This document shows positions 1-9,642 of a stretch of DNA of 64,000 nt, piece after piece; within the stretch, counting starts at the first letter, position 1; the number at the start of each line of letters is the position of its first letter. A program made the translations under genes and the position numbers. The DNA comes from UMGS1696 sp964621165 (GTDB lineage: Bacteria > Bacillota > Clostridia > Oscillospirales > CAG-272). The stretch spans positions 1 to 64,000 of the forward strand of contig CAZULC010000005.1 of assembly GCA_964621165.1 (NCBI GenBank), given 5' to 3'. The notes under the pieces are model-generated. The model was given only the letters and a program-made list of their open reading frames with translations. It did not search any database and was not told the origin of the DNA.

Positions 1-75
1 TGTCAATACCCTTTTTTCAAATTTCTTCCGATTTTTTTTATGGATTTTTACTTTTCCTCCCGCATTAACAAAATT

Positions 76-107
76 CACCGCCATAGCTGTACTTTTCCAT
101 AGCGGTG
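76..107 (-). terminator. Hairpin terminator of the hydrolase gene
   Basis: CACCGC (76-81) pairs with GCGGTG (102-107), and the stem continues inward with one mismatch. On the minus strand it is followed by GAATTTTGTT, a short imperfect U-tract. It lies just downstream of the minus-strand hydrolase stop codon. Confidence 0.6.
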
Positions 108-117
108 ATTTTCTATA

Positions 118-1047
118 TTATATACCCTGCCCACTGATGAACCGCAGGATTTCTTCCGTTACTTCCACGCGGACGTCATCATTCAGTATCTCGTGGCGGC
201 AGTTTGGGTACAGCTTCACCTGAGCGTCAGCTCCGGCCTTCTTCAGACCGACATAAACCTGACTCACGCCGGAGCCATATCCGCCGACCGGATCATCTTC
301 GCCCGACAGCAGAAGCACCTTCACATCGGACGCAGCCATTTCGCGGAACCACTCATCCCTGTTCACAAGCCGGTTCAGTCTCACCAGGTCCTCCATCGCA
401 CCAAGCGTGAACTTGAAGCCGCAGGCAGGATCCGACCTGTATTTGTCCCTCTCCGCAGAATCCTTTGTGAGCCACGACAGTTCATCCCTCTCGCCGCGGG
501 ATTTAAATCTGTCGTTATACGAGCCGAAGGTCAGTTTGTCCACAAAAGTCGAGACATACTTTGCACCGTGAATCCGCTTTTCCAGCCCGATTACCACAAG
601 CCCGACGCCGGACATGGGATTTTTTCCGCCCGTACCCATGACAACCAGCCGCTTCGGTTTCACATATCGTTCACAGGCCAGCCGGACGATGAACGAACCC
701 ATGCTGTGACCCATCAGATTATACTCAAGGTCCGGAAAATCCGCCCTCACCCGGTTCGAGAACGCAAGAACATCACGGGCAAGACAGTCATACCCATCCT
801 TGTCCGCAATGAAGCCGTATTCTTCTTCCCCGGCGGTTTTGCCGTGTCCGAGGTTGTCGTATCCGCAGACCGCAAACCCAGTCTCAGCCACGGTCCGCAT
901 GAAGCTTTCGTACCGCCCGATATGCTCAGCCATGCCGTGAACCACATGCAGAATCCCGCGCGGCTCCTTTGGCGCAAAAACAACGCCCGACAGGGTATGG
1001 ATTCCGTCAGTGGATGGAACGTGTAATATTGATTTCTTTATCTCCAT
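118..1047 (-). CDS. Alpha/beta hydrolase, lysophospholipase / monoacylglycerol-lipase type
   Basis: A 309-residue serine hydrolase with the alpha/beta-hydrolase fold. HGMAEHIGRYESF near residue 37 is the oxyanion-hole region, with the HGxxEHxxRY pattern of the lysophospholipase/monoglyceride lipase group. GHSMGS near residue 113 is the nucleophile elbow. The acid is probably the Asp in SGEDDPVGG, and the base the His in CRHEILND near the C-terminus. There is no signal peptide, so it is probably cytoplasmic and hydrolyses acylglycerol or lysophospholipid esters; the true substrate cannot be read from sequence. It lies 21 bp after an SGNH hydrolase on the same strand, probably as one transcript, and has its own terminator. 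Confidence 0.85.
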   Translation of the reverse strand: MEIKKSILHVPSTDGIHTLSGVVFAPKEPRGILHVVHGMAEHIGRYESFMRTVAETGFAVCGYDNLGHGKTAGEEEYGFIADKDGYDCLARDVLAFSNRVRADFPDLEYNLMGHSMGSFIVRLACERYVKPKRLVVMGTGGKNPMSGVGLVVIGLEKRIHGAKYVSTFVDKLTFGSYNDRFKSRGERDELSWLTKDSAERDKYRSDPACGFKFTLGAMEDLVRLNRLVNRDEWFREMAASDVKVLLLSGEDDPVGGYGSGVSQVYVGLKKAGADAQVKLYPNCRHEILNDDVRVEVTEEILRFISGQGI

Positions 1048-1068
1048 CAGTACTCCGATAAATTATAA

Positions 1069-2136
1069 TTATTTTGCGATTTTGAGAGCGTCGCCCACAA
1101 CCGCACCGATATGCTCAGCCATTCTCGCAAAGCCGAGGTCGTTGGGATGACAACCGTCGACTGTGCAGCTGTCCCGCATGAATCCGTCAAACAAACGCGC
1201 GCCATCAACAAAACGGACGTGACTGTCACCCTCAGCCAGAGCCTTTTCGTAGGTCTCGATGACTACCTCGCGGCGTTCGACGTCGGCACGGAGGTATTCG
1301 TAATAATCGGGACGGGTGACGAAAATTATCTCGGCGTCAGGATTCAGCCGGCGAAAGGTCTTGTAGAACTCATAATGCGTCGCCCGCAATTCGTCCGCAC
1401 TGTAGGCGTTGTGGTCGTAGTCCATGACAAAGACGTCGCAGTCAAATCTGCTGCAGTACTCAGCCATGGCCTGCTCACCCTTTGCACGTCCGGAGAAGCC
1501 GAGGTTGTAGTAGTCGCAGTCGAACATGCGGGAAATCATGGCCGGGTAGATGTTGCCGGGACGGGACGCGCATGCCCCATGAGTAATGGACGAGCCGTAG
1601 AACAGCACCGGTTTTGCCACAGTGTAGTCCTCAGCCTCTTCAACCTCAGCGAAGGATTCAAGGCCAATGTAAAGCTCATTCACCGAGCTGAACACCGGCA
1701 TGTACATGGTATAGGTGTGCATCTGGCCGTCGGTATTGCACCAAGCCTCGTAGCCATGGTCTCTCTCGCCGGGAAGAAAAACCGCCGCCCATGTGTGCCT
1801 GCCGTCATCGCTTTTATATAGGTCAAATCCGTTCTGCGCGAGGGGAGTCATGTGGGGCATGGCGCTTGAGTCCGGCATCTCCACCTTGATCGCGATGTAC
1901 TTTGAGTTGGTTCTGAACCGTACTCTGCCGCCGGAGGTGTGGGTGTTCAGGGCTCTGACCCCGTCGCCGACCCGTTTTGCGTCCTCGTCAGGCATGCGCA
2001 GGAACCGCTTTCCCTTTTCGCAGACCTTAAGTCCGTGAATCCGGAAAGGCGCGTCCTTCACGTCAAGCCAGCGGATATCGTCAAAAGGGGCCTTGCTCTT
2101 CACTTCAAGATTTTTGTCAATGTCGCTGATTTTCAT
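1069..2136 (-). CDS. SGNH/GDSL-family hydrolase (esterase-like)
   Basis: A 355-residue protein. The first ~170 residues form a beta-rich domain, as in the two-domain SGNH esterases. The catalytic domain follows: YGSSITHG (about 180-187, block I nucleophile Ser), LGFSGRA (block II Gly), MDYDHNA (block III Asn region) and DGCHPNDLGF (block V Asp/His). The family removes acyl groups from carbohydrates or lipids; the substrate here is unknown. The start at 2136 is preferred over upstream in-frame codons because GAGGTG lies 7 nt before this ATG. No signal peptide. It is co-directional with the downstream alpha/beta hydrolase. Confidence 0.82.
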   Translation of the reverse strand: MKISDIDKNLEVKSKAPFDDIRWLDVKDAPFRIHGLKVCEKGKRFLRMPDEDAKRVGDGVRALNTHTSGGRVRFRTNSKYIAIKVEMPDSSAMPHMTPLAQNGFDLYKSDDGRHTWAAVFLPGERDHGYEAWCNTDGQMHTYTMYMPVFSSVNELYIGLESFAEVEEAEDYTVAKPVLFYGSSITHGACASRPGNIYPAMISRMFDCDYYNLGFSGRAKGEQAMAEYCSRFDCDVFVMDYDHNAYSADELRATHYEFYKTFRRLNPDAEIIFVTRPDYYEYLRADVERREVVIETYEKALAEGDSHVRFVDGARLFDGFMRDSCTVDGCHPNDLGFARMAEHIGAVVGDALKIAK

Positions 2137-2268
2137 AGTTTTCACCTCAATCATATTGATAATACTCATAAAAACGGACAAAAACAGCCTGTCAGTTTTC
2201 TTTCCTATATACAATACCACTACAGAAGCAAAAAGTCAAGAATTTTTCATATTTTTGCATGAATTTAC

Positions 2269-2297
2269 TTGAAATAACCCCGCTTTGGTGGTATAAT
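2269..2297 (+). promoter_or_regulatory. Sigma-A promoter of pheST
   Basis: TTGAAA (2269-2274), a 17-bp spacer, then TATAAT (2292-2297). The resulting leader is about 145 nt. It contains no T-box GGGTGG-type motif, unlike the pheST leaders of many Firmicutes. Confidence 0.8.
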
Positions 2298-2449
2298 ACA
2301 TTGATAAATATTTACAGCGGCAAAAATCATAAAAATGCTTCGGCCGTCAAAACCTTATCATATTCCCTATACATAATGTAGGAAAAATTCGCGCGGGCGG
2401 CGGGCAATATCAAACTGCATAAAATATCACAGGAGAAAATATAGCACTG

Positions 2450-3463
2450 ATGAAAGAAACACTTGAGAGAATCAAAAAAGAGGCGTTGGAAGCACTTGAA
2501 GCTCCTTCCGCACAGATAGAAGAGCTGAGAATCAAGTATCTCGGCAAAAAAGGCGAGCTTACAGCCGTACTCAGGGGCATGGGCAAGCTGTCCGCCGAAG
2601 AAAGACCGATTATAGGTCAGCTCGCGAACGAAATCCGCGAGGAAATTGAAGAAAAAATCGAAGAGCTGAACAGCGAAAAGAAAGAACGCGAAACCGCCGC
2701 AAAGCTGGAATCCGAGAAACTGGACGTAACCGTTCCAGGCATAAAAATTTCGGTTGGACACTGCCACCCAATCGCACTCGTTCAGCGTCAGCTTGAGGAC
2801 ATCTTCCTCGGCATGGGCTACAGCGTAGTTGATGGTCCTGAGGTGGAGCTTGATTATTACAATTTCCAAGCGCTAAATATTCCAAAGGATCACCCTGCCC
2901 GAGACACGCAGGACACTTTCTACATCACCGACAACATACTGCTCAGGACCCAGACATCCTCCGTTCAGGCGAGAGTCATGGAGAAGACCCAGCCGCCGAT
3001 CAAGGTTGTATCTCCCGGACGGGTTTACCGCTCGGACTCAATCGACGCCACCCACTCCCCCCTGTTCCACCAGTTCGAGGGTCTTGTTGTGGACAAAGGC
3101 ATCATGATGTCCGACCTCAAGGGTGCTCTTGAGATGTTCGCAAAGCGCATGTTCGGCGAGGACACAAAGGTGCGCTTCCGTCCTCACCACTTCCCGTTCA
3201 CTGAACCCTCTGCTGAGGTTGACGTTTCCTGCTTCGCCTGCGGTGGAAAGGGCTGCCGTCTCTGCAAGGGCGAGGGCTGGATTGAGGTTCTCGGCGCGGG
3301 CATGGTTCATCCCAACGTTCTCAGAATGAGCGGAATCGACCCTGAGGTTTACACGGGATTCGCGTTCGGCATGGGTATCGAGCGCATTGCAATGCTCAAG
3401 TACCACATAGACGACCTGCGTTTAGCATACGAAAACGACGTCAGATTCTTAAGTCAGTTCTGA
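2450..3463 (+). CDS. pheS: Phenylalanyl-tRNA synthetase alpha subunit
   Basis: 337 residues, the usual length. PheS charges tRNA-Phe with phenylalanine as an (alpha-beta)2 tetramer with PheT. An N-terminal coiled-coil tRNA-binding arm occupies about residues 1-85. The class II catalytic core follows: DYYNFQALNIPKDHPARD, then the LLRTQTSSVQ region, FHQFEG and the motif 3 loop GFAFGMGIERIAML near the C-terminus. AGGAG at 2431 is rather far (14 nt) upstream of the ATG. pheT follows after 68 bp. Confidence 0.97.
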   Translation: MKETLERIKKEALEALEAPSAQIEELRIKYLGKKGELTAVLRGMGKLSAEERPIIGQLANEIREEIEEKIEELNSEKKERETAAKLESEKLDVTVPGIKISVGHCHPIALVQRQLEDIFLGMGYSVVDGPEVELDYYNFQALNIPKDHPARDTQDTFYITDNILLRTQTSSVQARVMEKTQPPIKVVSPGRVYRSDSIDATHSPLFHQFEGLVVDKGIMMSDLKGALEMFAKRMFGEDTKVRFRPHHFPFTEPSAEVDVSCFACGGKGCRLCKGEGWIEVLGAGMVHPNVLRMSGIDPEVYTGFAFGMGIERIAMLKYHIDDLRLAYENDVRFLSQF

Positions 3464-3531
3464 TGTAAAACTACCAACTTGCAATCATTTGAAATACATT
3501 CAACTTATATATATTATTTGGAGAAAACAAA

Positions 3532-5949
3532 ATGCAGCTATCAATGAATTGGCTGGCGGACTACACTGACGTCAGCGGAATAGATATAAAAGAATATTGC
3601 GACAGAATGACCATGACCGGCTCCAAAGTCGAGGGCTACGAGGTCATCGGCGGCGACATCTCCGGCGTGGTATGCGGAAAAATCCTGAAAATCGACCGCC
3701 ACCCCAACGCCGACAAGCTGGTCATCTGTCAGGTGGACATCGGCTCAAAGCAGCTCCAGATCATCACGGCGGCGACCAACGTATTCGAAGGCGCGGTTGT
3801 TCCCGTTGCGACCGACGGCTCCCATCTTCCTGGCGGCGTAAAAATAAAAAAAGGCAAGCTTCGCGGCGAGGTTTCCGAAGGCATGTTCTGCTCAATCACC
3901 GAGCTGGGTCTGACCCTCCACGACATGCCGGGCGCAATCGAAGATGGTATTTTAATCCTAAACCATGTGGGACTGGGCAACATTCCCTTAGGCTCTGACG
4001 TGGTTGAAGCTCTGAAGCTCAAGGACACGGTTGTTGAGTTTGAAATCACCCCCAACCGCCCCGACTGCCTCTCCGTAATAGGGCTTGCACGTGAGACATC
4101 ATTCACTTTCGACTCCCCTCTGAACCTCCACACCTCCAAGCACGACTACCCTTCCGCTGACGGCGACGACATCAAAAATTACATTTCCGTAAATATAAAG
4201 AACACTGAAAAATGCTACCGCTACTCCGCCCGTGTGGTGAAGAACGTAAAAATCGCCCCCTCCCCCCTGTGGCTGAGAATGAAGCTCCGTTCCTCCGGCG
4301 TACGTCCCATCAACAAAATCGTTGACATCACAAACTACGTAATGCTGGAATACGGTCAGCCCATGCATGCCTTCGACTACAAATGCCTTGACGGCTCGGA
4401 AATCAACGTGAGAAGTGCGGAGGACAACGAGCAGTTCATCTCCCTCGACAGCATTCCCCACACCCTCGACTCGTCCATGCTGGTGATTGCGGACCACAAC
4501 AAAGCCGTAGCCCTCGCGGGAATCATGGGCGGCGAAAACAGCGAAATCACCGACGACACAAAGACGGTAGTGTTCGAGTCCGCGACCTTCCACCCGGGCA
4601 GCGTAAGAGTCACCGCGAAGAAGCTTGGCATGAGAACCGAGTCCTCCGCGAGATTCGAAAAGGGCCTTGACAGCGACAACACAATGCCGGCCCTCGATCG
4701 CGCATGTGAGCTGGTTGAGCTTTTAGGTGCAGGCGAGGTAGTAGGCGGCACGGTCGACGTTTACCCGAACCCGAAGCAGAAGGTAACTCTCCCCCTTGAC
4801 GCCGACAAAATCAACAGCTTCCTCGGACTGAACCTGACTCAGGAATACATGGCGGCGACCATGAAAAAGCTTGACTTCGAGGTCTCCGACGACGGCAGAA
4901 ATGTGACCGTTCCCTCCTTCCGTGATGACGTGCGGTGCATGAACGACCTTGCCGAGGAAATTCTGAGAATGTATGGATACGACAAAATCGAGTCCACCCT
5001 GTCAAATTCCGCAACACCCACTCTCGGCGCGAGAACGGAACGGCAGAACTTCGACAACAAGGTTCACGATATGTTAATTGGCATGGGACTGGACGAAATC
5101 GAGACTTTCTCCTTCATCAGCCCCTCATGGTACGACAAAATCCGCCTCTCCCCCGACGACAGCCACAGAATCTGCGTGGTTATCTCCAACCCTCTCGGCG
5201 AGGACACCTCAGTCATGCGCACCACTACCCTGCCGTCCATGCTGAAAATTTTAGCGGACAACTACGCGAAGAAGAACCACTCGGCTTCCCTCTTTGAGCA
5301 GTCACGGGTTTACATCCCCACCAATCCCGACGAGCTTCCCCTCGAGCTGTCCCACTTGACCCTCGGATTCATCGCAGGGGAGAACGACGGCGGCTTCTAC
5401 AGAATGAAGGGGTACATTGAGTCCCTCATAAACATCGCCGGAATCAGCCCCGATGACGTGGAATACGTCTCCTGCAGCACTGAAAGAACCTTCCATCCCG
5501 GGCGTTGCGCAAAGGTTATCGTCAAGGGGGAAGAGCTTGGAGTATTCGGCGAAGCACATCCCGAAACCGCTGAAAACTACGGAATCGGCGCGAAAGTATA
5601 CCTTGCCGAGCTGTCAGAGGACGTGTTATTTGACGTCCGTCGTGCAGTTATCGAGTACCAGCCCATTCCGAAGCACCCCGCCCTCGAGCGCGACTTCTCC
5701 TTCATCTGCAGCGAATCCACCGAAGCTGCGGCTATTGCGAAAATCATCAAGTCCGCAAGCAAACTCGTGTCCTCAGCCGAGCTGTTTGATGTGTACAGAG
5801 GACCCCAGCTTGGAGTGGGCAAGAAGAGCATGTCCTATGCCGTACTTCTCCGCGCACCCGACAAGACCCTGACCGACAGCGAAGCCGACGAGGCAATCAA
5901 GGCAATTTTAGCTACGCTTGAGACCGAGCTTGGAATCAAACTGAGATAA
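3532..5949 (+). CDS. pheT: Phenylalanyl-tRNA synthetase beta subunit
   Basis: 805 residues, the standard length for the long bacterial PheT. An EMAP-type tRNA-binding domain (about 40-150, ILKIDRHPNADKLVICQVD) comes first. The B3/B4 editing domain follows (EITPNRPDCLSVIGLARE onward), then B5, the catalytically inactive synthetase-like core, and a C-terminal ferredoxin-fold anticodon-binding domain (about 710-805, YQPIPKHPALERDFSFI). GGAGAAAACAAA precedes the ATG. It is co-transcribed with pheS and ends at a strong terminator. Confidence 0.97.
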   Translation: MQLSMNWLADYTDVSGIDIKEYCDRMTMTGSKVEGYEVIGGDISGVVCGKILKIDRHPNADKLVICQVDIGSKQLQIITAATNVFEGAVVPVATDGSHLPGGVKIKKGKLRGEVSEGMFCSITELGLTLHDMPGAIEDGILILNHVGLGNIPLGSDVVEALKLKDTVVEFEITPNRPDCLSVIGLARETSFTFDSPLNLHTSKHDYPSADGDDIKNYISVNIKNTEKCYRYSARVVKNVKIAPSPLWLRMKLRSSGVRPINKIVDITNYVMLEYGQPMHAFDYKCLDGSEINVRSAEDNEQFISLDSIPHTLDSSMLVIADHNKAVALAGIMGGENSEITDDTKTVVFESATFHPGSVRVTAKKLGMRTESSARFEKGLDSDNTMPALDRACELVELLGAGEVVGGTVDVYPNPKQKVTLPLDADKINSFLGLNLTQEYMAATMKKLDFEVSDDGRNVTVPSFRDDVRCMNDLAEEILRMYGYDKIESTLSNSATPTLGARTERQNFDNKVHDMLIGMGLDEIETFSFISPSWYDKIRLSPDDSHRICVVISNPLGEDTSVMRTTTLPSMLKILADNYAKKNHSASLFEQSRVYIPTNPDELPLELSHLTLGFIAGENDGGFYRMKGYIESLINIAGISPDDVEYVSCSTERTFHPGRCAKVIVKGEELGVFGEAHPETAENYGIGAKVYLAELSEDVLFDVRRAVIEYQPIPKHPALERDFSFICSESTEAAAIAKIIKSASKLVSSAELFDVYRGPQLGVGKKSMSYAVLLRAPDKTLTDSEADEAIKAILATLETELGIKLR

Positions 5950-5959
5950 AAACAAAGAA

Positions 5960-5991
5960 AAGAGGACAGTACAGCATTGTTCTCTTTTTCA
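5960..5991 (+). terminator. Rho-independent terminator of pheST
   Basis: AAGAGGACA (5960-5968) pairs over nine base pairs, one of them G-U, with TGTTCTCTT (5978-5986), and runs into TTTTTC. Confidence 0.85.
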
Positions 5992-6060
5992 CGTACATAA
6001 AATAACATTCATCTGATGAAATTTTAACAGTTTCCACATTACATCAAAGGAGAAACACCA

Positions 6061-6630
6061 ATGTTGACCTACCCCATGACAATCGCCGGGCTTGAGAGAC
6101 AGCTTCCCATCTGCCCGCTGAACGAAAACCTCGCAATCGGAGCATTTGTAATTTTCGGCGACCCCGAGCTGACCACCGCCGCGGCAACGGAACTGCTTAA
6201 GCTTGCTCCCGAATACGACTACATCCTCACCGCAGAAGCCAAAGGAATTCCCCTCGCTCACGAAATGGCGCGTCTTGCCGGGAACCAGAAGTACTTCATC
6301 GCCCGCAAGAAAGCGAAAGCCTACATGACCGGCGTATTTGAAGTAAAGGTTCACTCCATCACCACCGCCGGCGAGCAGAGTCTGTTCCTCGACAAAGCCG
6401 ACGCGGATTTAATCAAAGGCTCCCGCATCCTGATAGTGGACGACGTAATCTCCACCGGCGAATCCCTGCGTGCGATAGAAGAGCTTGTAGCTGCGGTAGG
6501 CGGAAAAATTGCCGGAAAGATGACGATTTTAGCCGAAGGAGATGCCCAGACAAGGACCGACATAACCTACCTCGGCAAGCTCCCCCTCTTCCACCCTGAC
6601 GGAACAGTAGTAGAAGGCACAATACATTAA
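6061..6630 (+). CDS. Phosphoribosyltransferase (adenine/xanthine PRTase-like)
   Basis: 189 residues with the type I PRTase fold. The PRPP-binding signature ILIVDDVISTGES (about 122-134) is intact. ILTAEAKGIPLAHEMA (about 58-73) corresponds to the purine-PRTase region that precedes the flexible loop, and RKKAKAYM follows. The family transfers ribose-5-phosphate from PRPP to a purine base for salvage. Length and order resemble Apt/Xpt, but I cannot assign the base, so no symbol is given. AAAGGAGAAACACCA gives a strong RBS. It stands between the pheST terminator and its own downstream hairpins. Confidence 0.8.
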   Translation: MLTYPMTIAGLERQLPICPLNENLAIGAFVIFGDPELTTAAATELLKLAPEYDYILTAEAKGIPLAHEMARLAGNQKYFIARKKAKAYMTGVFEVKVHSITTAGEQSLFLDKADADLIKGSRILIVDDVISTGESLRAIEELVAAVGGKIAGKMTILAEGDAQTRTDITYLGKLPLFHPDGTVVEGTIH

Positions 6631-6666
6631 GTTGGGGAGCCCCAACGGGCAAAGCGGGGAAGCCCC
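6631..6666 (+). repeat. Two tandem GC-rich hairpins after the PRTase stop
   Basis: The palindrome GTTGGGGAGCCCCAAC (6631-6646) starts directly after the TAA. A second short hairpin, GGGG-AAG-CCCC, lies at 6656-6666. Neither has a U-tract, so they are not classic terminators; they may protect the mRNA 3' end or be a mini-repeat. Confidence 0.5.
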
Positions 6667-6744
6667 CTCACAGGCAATCATGGCTCACTTTAAGCTGACA
6701 CAGCTGCGACATGCCACGAAAATAAAATTTAGCTCTCATAAAAT

Positions 6745-6785
6745 AAAACCGGACTTATGGATTCGCACCATACAATCCGGCTTTT
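6745..6785 (+). terminator. Terminator-like hairpin after the PRTase gene
   Basis: AAAACCGGA (6745-6753) pairs with TCCGG (6776-6780) plus CTTTT. The stem is short and flanked by A- and T-runs, so it could also serve the convergent minus-strand regulator. Confidence 0.55.
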
Positions 6786-6840
6786 GTTATGCTTTAGTGT
6801 GAAAATCCGTAAAAAATCAATACCAATCCTGCTCCTTGCA

Positions 6841-7492
6841 TTAATCCCCCGTGAGCATGTCCGACACCCCCGCAAGAATCATGATAATTCCCTGCACCCT
6901 ATGCGGTGAGATAATGTAAACCCCCTTTTCCCTTCGAGTCCTCCTTCACAAGATCAGCCGCAATCAGTGCGTTGAGATGGTGGTACACCTGCCCCGTTGA
7001 ATTGAACCCTCCCTCGCTGACAATCTGCGCCACCGACATTGGCTTTCTGAGCAGTGCGCTTAAAATGCTGAGTCTGTCCCCGCTTCCCACGCACGCGAGA
7101 AGCTTTTCCGCAGTCCGGTCGTCAATCAGCTTTAGCAAATTATCAGTGTTGTGAGTCATAATCCAGTTAGACTGATGTCCGACGGACGCGAAAACTCCCG
7201 TGTAAACCACCCGTCCCGTGCTTCCGTCAGCCTCGCATTCGTCCTGAATCCGCATCATCAACGAATCCAGAACCTCGTCCGGCGACATTTTCCGGATTTT
7301 CTGCACCAGCCTGCTTTTCTTCTCCGACTCCGAGTCGTCACCGCTTTCCTGCTCTTCATCCGGCTCATCTTCAGTCTCCTCGACATCTGTAGGCTTTACC
7401 TTGACAGCCACCTTTTCTTTTAATAATTCCTTGATTTCATTCAAATCCCGCTTCAGAGAGTCAATCTCCGCGCCAAAGTCCCGCTCATCCAT
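6841..7492 (-). pseudogene. ArsR-like winged-helix regulator, frameshifted near the C-terminus
   Basis: The start at 7492 follows GGAGGAAATAACA. The protein has an N-terminal coiled coil and acidic linker (about 1-70), a middle domain, and a winged helix (about 135-190) with MSVAQIVSEGG and STGQVYHHLNAL typical of ArsR-type regulators. As written, the frame stops at 6899 after GGLHYLTA. Removing one base from the C3-T4-C5 tract (+ strand 6921-6932) restores EKGVYIISPHRVQG and IIMILAGVSDMLTGD, ending at 6841-6843. That completes the wing and a C-terminal helix. So the gene is either recently frameshifted or carries a homopolymer sequencing error. The short form might still bind DNA. It lies divergent from htpG, which it could regulate, but nothing shows this. 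Confidence 0.75.
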
Positions 7493-7673
7493 TGTTATTT
7501 CCTCCACAATTAAATAATTCGTAATTCCGGATTTCCGTAACTCTATAATATCACAAGCTCCCGCCTTTGTTAATACCTTTTTCCGTAATTCCGTAACTTC
7601 AAATTATTAAATTTTCATGAACACTGCCGAAATAAATTCAAACAGTTGTAACATCTGCGTCAACTATTACAAC

Positions 7674-7702
7674 TTGACAAACCCGTCCATTTGGTATATA
7701 AT
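7674..7702 (+). promoter_or_regulatory. Consensus sigma-A promoter of htpG
   Basis: TTGACA (7674-7679), 17 bp, TATAAT (7697-7702): a perfect match to consensus. I see no CIRCE inverted repeat, so HrcA control is not suggested. Confidence 0.9.
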
Positions 7703-7749
7703 TTACCATGAAGAAAAATTTTTAACCAACAGAGGTGTAACATATTACA

Positions 7750-9639
7750 ATGAACGAAAACGAAACAAAAACCGAGCGCGGGGGTATTTCCATCGAGCTT
7801 GAGCATATTTTCCCCATTATCAAGAAATGGCTGTACTCCGAAAAGGAAATATTCCTCCGCGAAATCGTATCTAACGCCTGCGACGCCATAACAAAGCTGA
7901 GACGTCTCTGCTCCCTCGGCGAGGCTGACGTGGACCTGACCGGCGCGAAAATCAAGGTAATTCTCGACAAGGACGCGGACGAAATCATCGTCACCGACAC
8001 CGGCATCGGCATGACTGAGGAAGAAGTAAAAAAGTACATCTGCCAGATCGCACTTTCCGGCGCGCTTGACTTCATCTCAAAATATGAGGGCGAGAACGCC
8101 AGCGACAACGGAATCATAGGTCACTTCGGTCTGGGCTTCTACTCCTCCTTTATGGTCAGCGACACGGTTGACGTAATAACCCGCAGCTATTCCGGGGATA
8201 CTGTAACCAAGTGGACCTGCTCCGACGAAGGAAATTACGAAATCACACCGAACTACGACGGCGATGGCTGCGAGTTTCTTGACGGCTTCGGCACGGCGGT
8301 CATCATGCACATAAACGACGATGGCAAGGAATTCCTCTCCGAATACAAGCTCAAAGACGTTTTGAACAAATACTGCGCCTTCATGCCCGAGGAGATTTAC
8401 TTCGTAGACGAGAACGCGGAAGACGAAAAGGATGAGGAAGAAAAGTCCGACGATAATAAGGAAGAGAAAAAGCCCACCCCCGTCAACGACACAAAGCCTC
8501 TTTGGCTCAAGAACCCCTCCGACTGCACCGACGAGGAATACAAGGACTTCTACCGCAAGGTGTTCAACGACTGGAAGGAGCCCCTGTTCCACATCCACCT
8601 CAAAGCCGACTACCCGCTGAACTTCAAGGGAATCCTCTACTTCCCCCGCATTGCCAGCGAATTCGAGAGCCTTGAGGGTCAGGTGAAGCTGTACTACAAT
8701 CAGGTATTTGTAGCGGACAACATCAAGGAAGTCATCCCAGAGTACCTGCTCATGCTCAAGGGTGTGCTGGACTGCCCCGAGCTTCCCCTGAACGTCAGCC
8801 GCAGCTACCTGCAAAACAGCAGTTACGTGGCAAAAATTTCAGCTCACATCGTGAAAAAAGTAGCGGACAAGCTGATTTCCATGTTCTCCACCGACCGGAA
8901 AAACTACGAATCCATCTGGCGGGATCTCAAGACTTTTGTAGAATATGGCTGCATGCGTGACGGCAAGTTCTACGACCGCGTTTCCCCCAGCGTACTCTTT
9001 GAACTGACCGACGGCACATACAAGACAGTTGACGAATACCTCGAGACCGCAAAGGAAAAGCACGAGAACAAAATCTACTACGCTTCGGACGTGACCGCAC
9101 AGTCGAAGTACGTGAAGATGTTCAAAGACGAGGGCATTGAGGTAGTCCTTCTCGACCGGATTATCGACACACAGTTTATCTCAACAATTGAAGCAAAGCG
9201 GGAGAACGTGAAGTTCATCAGAATCGACTCGGAAATTGCTGACGTACTCAAGGCTGACGGAGACAAAACCGAGCTTCCCAAAGTTGCCGACTTGTTTAAG
9301 AAGGTTACAGGCGAGCACACCACCGTATCCTTCGAGCGGCTCAAGGACGAAGGAACCCCCGCAATCCTGAACCTGTCCGAGGAATCCCGCCGTATGCACG
9401 ACATGATGAAGCTCTACAAAATGGGCGACGACATGCCCCTTGACCAGAATATGATTCTCAACACTGCGTCTCCGCTGATTACAAAGCTTTCCGACCTTCT
9501 CGACGAGGGCAGGGATGACGAAGCCGAAACGATTGCACGTCAGATTTACATGCTTGCGTCCCTGTCACATCGGCAGCTTACCTCCGACGAGCTTCTCTCA
9601 TTCCTCGGCGACAGCTACAGGATTTTAGGACAGTTGTAA
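7750..9639 (+). CDS. htpG: Molecular chaperone HtpG (bacterial Hsp90)
   Basis: 629 residues, full length. The N-terminal GHKL ATPase domain has FLREIVSNACDAITK, TDTGIGMTEEE and GHFGLGFYSSFMVSD (the ATP lid region). A charged linker follows (about 215-250, rich in D, E and K), then the middle domain (KPLWLKNPSDCTDEEYKDF; LNVSRSYLQ with the catalytic Arg) and a C-terminal dimerisation domain. HtpG is a cytosolic ATP-dependent client chaperone. RBS AGAGGTG lies 12 nt upstream, slightly far. It is followed after 3 bp by an unknown gene, clearly in the same transcript. Confidence 0.96.
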   Translation: MNENETKTERGGISIELEHIFPIIKKWLYSEKEIFLREIVSNACDAITKLRRLCSLGEADVDLTGAKIKVILDKDADEIIVTDTGIGMTEEEVKKYICQIALSGALDFISKYEGENASDNGIIGHFGLGFYSSFMVSDTVDVITRSYSGDTVTKWTCSDEGNYEITPNYDGDGCEFLDGFGTAVIMHINDDGKEFLSEYKLKDVLNKYCAFMPEEIYFVDENAEDEKDEEEKSDDNKEEKKPTPVNDTKPLWLKNPSDCTDEEYKDFYRKVFNDWKEPLFHIHLKADYPLNFKGILYFPRIASEFESLEGQVKLYYNQVFVADNIKEVIPEYLLMLKGVLDCPELPLNVSRSYLQNSSYVAKISAHIVKKVADKLISMFSTDRKNYESIWRDLKTFVEYGCMRDGKFYDRVSPSVLFELTDGTYKTVDEYLETAKEKHENKIYYASDVTAQSKYVKMFKDEGIEVVLLDRIIDTQFISTIEAKRENVKFIRIDSEIADVLKADGDKTELPKVADLFKKVTGEHTTVSFERLKDEGTPAILNLSEESRRMHDMMKLYKMGDDMPLDQNMILNTASPLITKLSDLLDEGRDDEAETIARQIYMLASLSHRQLTSDELLSFLGDSYRILGQL

Positions 9640-9642
9640 AAG

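Noticed and set aside
2298..2449. Possible T-box upstream of pheS
   Set aside because: No GGGTGG-type T-box sequence and no terminator hairpin in the ~145-nt leader.
6899..6940. Programmed frameshift in the HTH gene
   Set aside because: A +1 shift would be needed and no slippery site plus stimulator is evident; a simple indel is more likely.
7503..7749. CIRCE-type heat-shock operator at htpG
   Set aside because: No TTAGCACTC inverted repeat is present.
8077..8814. Long reading frame on the strand opposite htpG (and many like it elsewhere)
   Set aside because: Antisense shadow of a conserved gene with biased codons; it has no RBS and no family.
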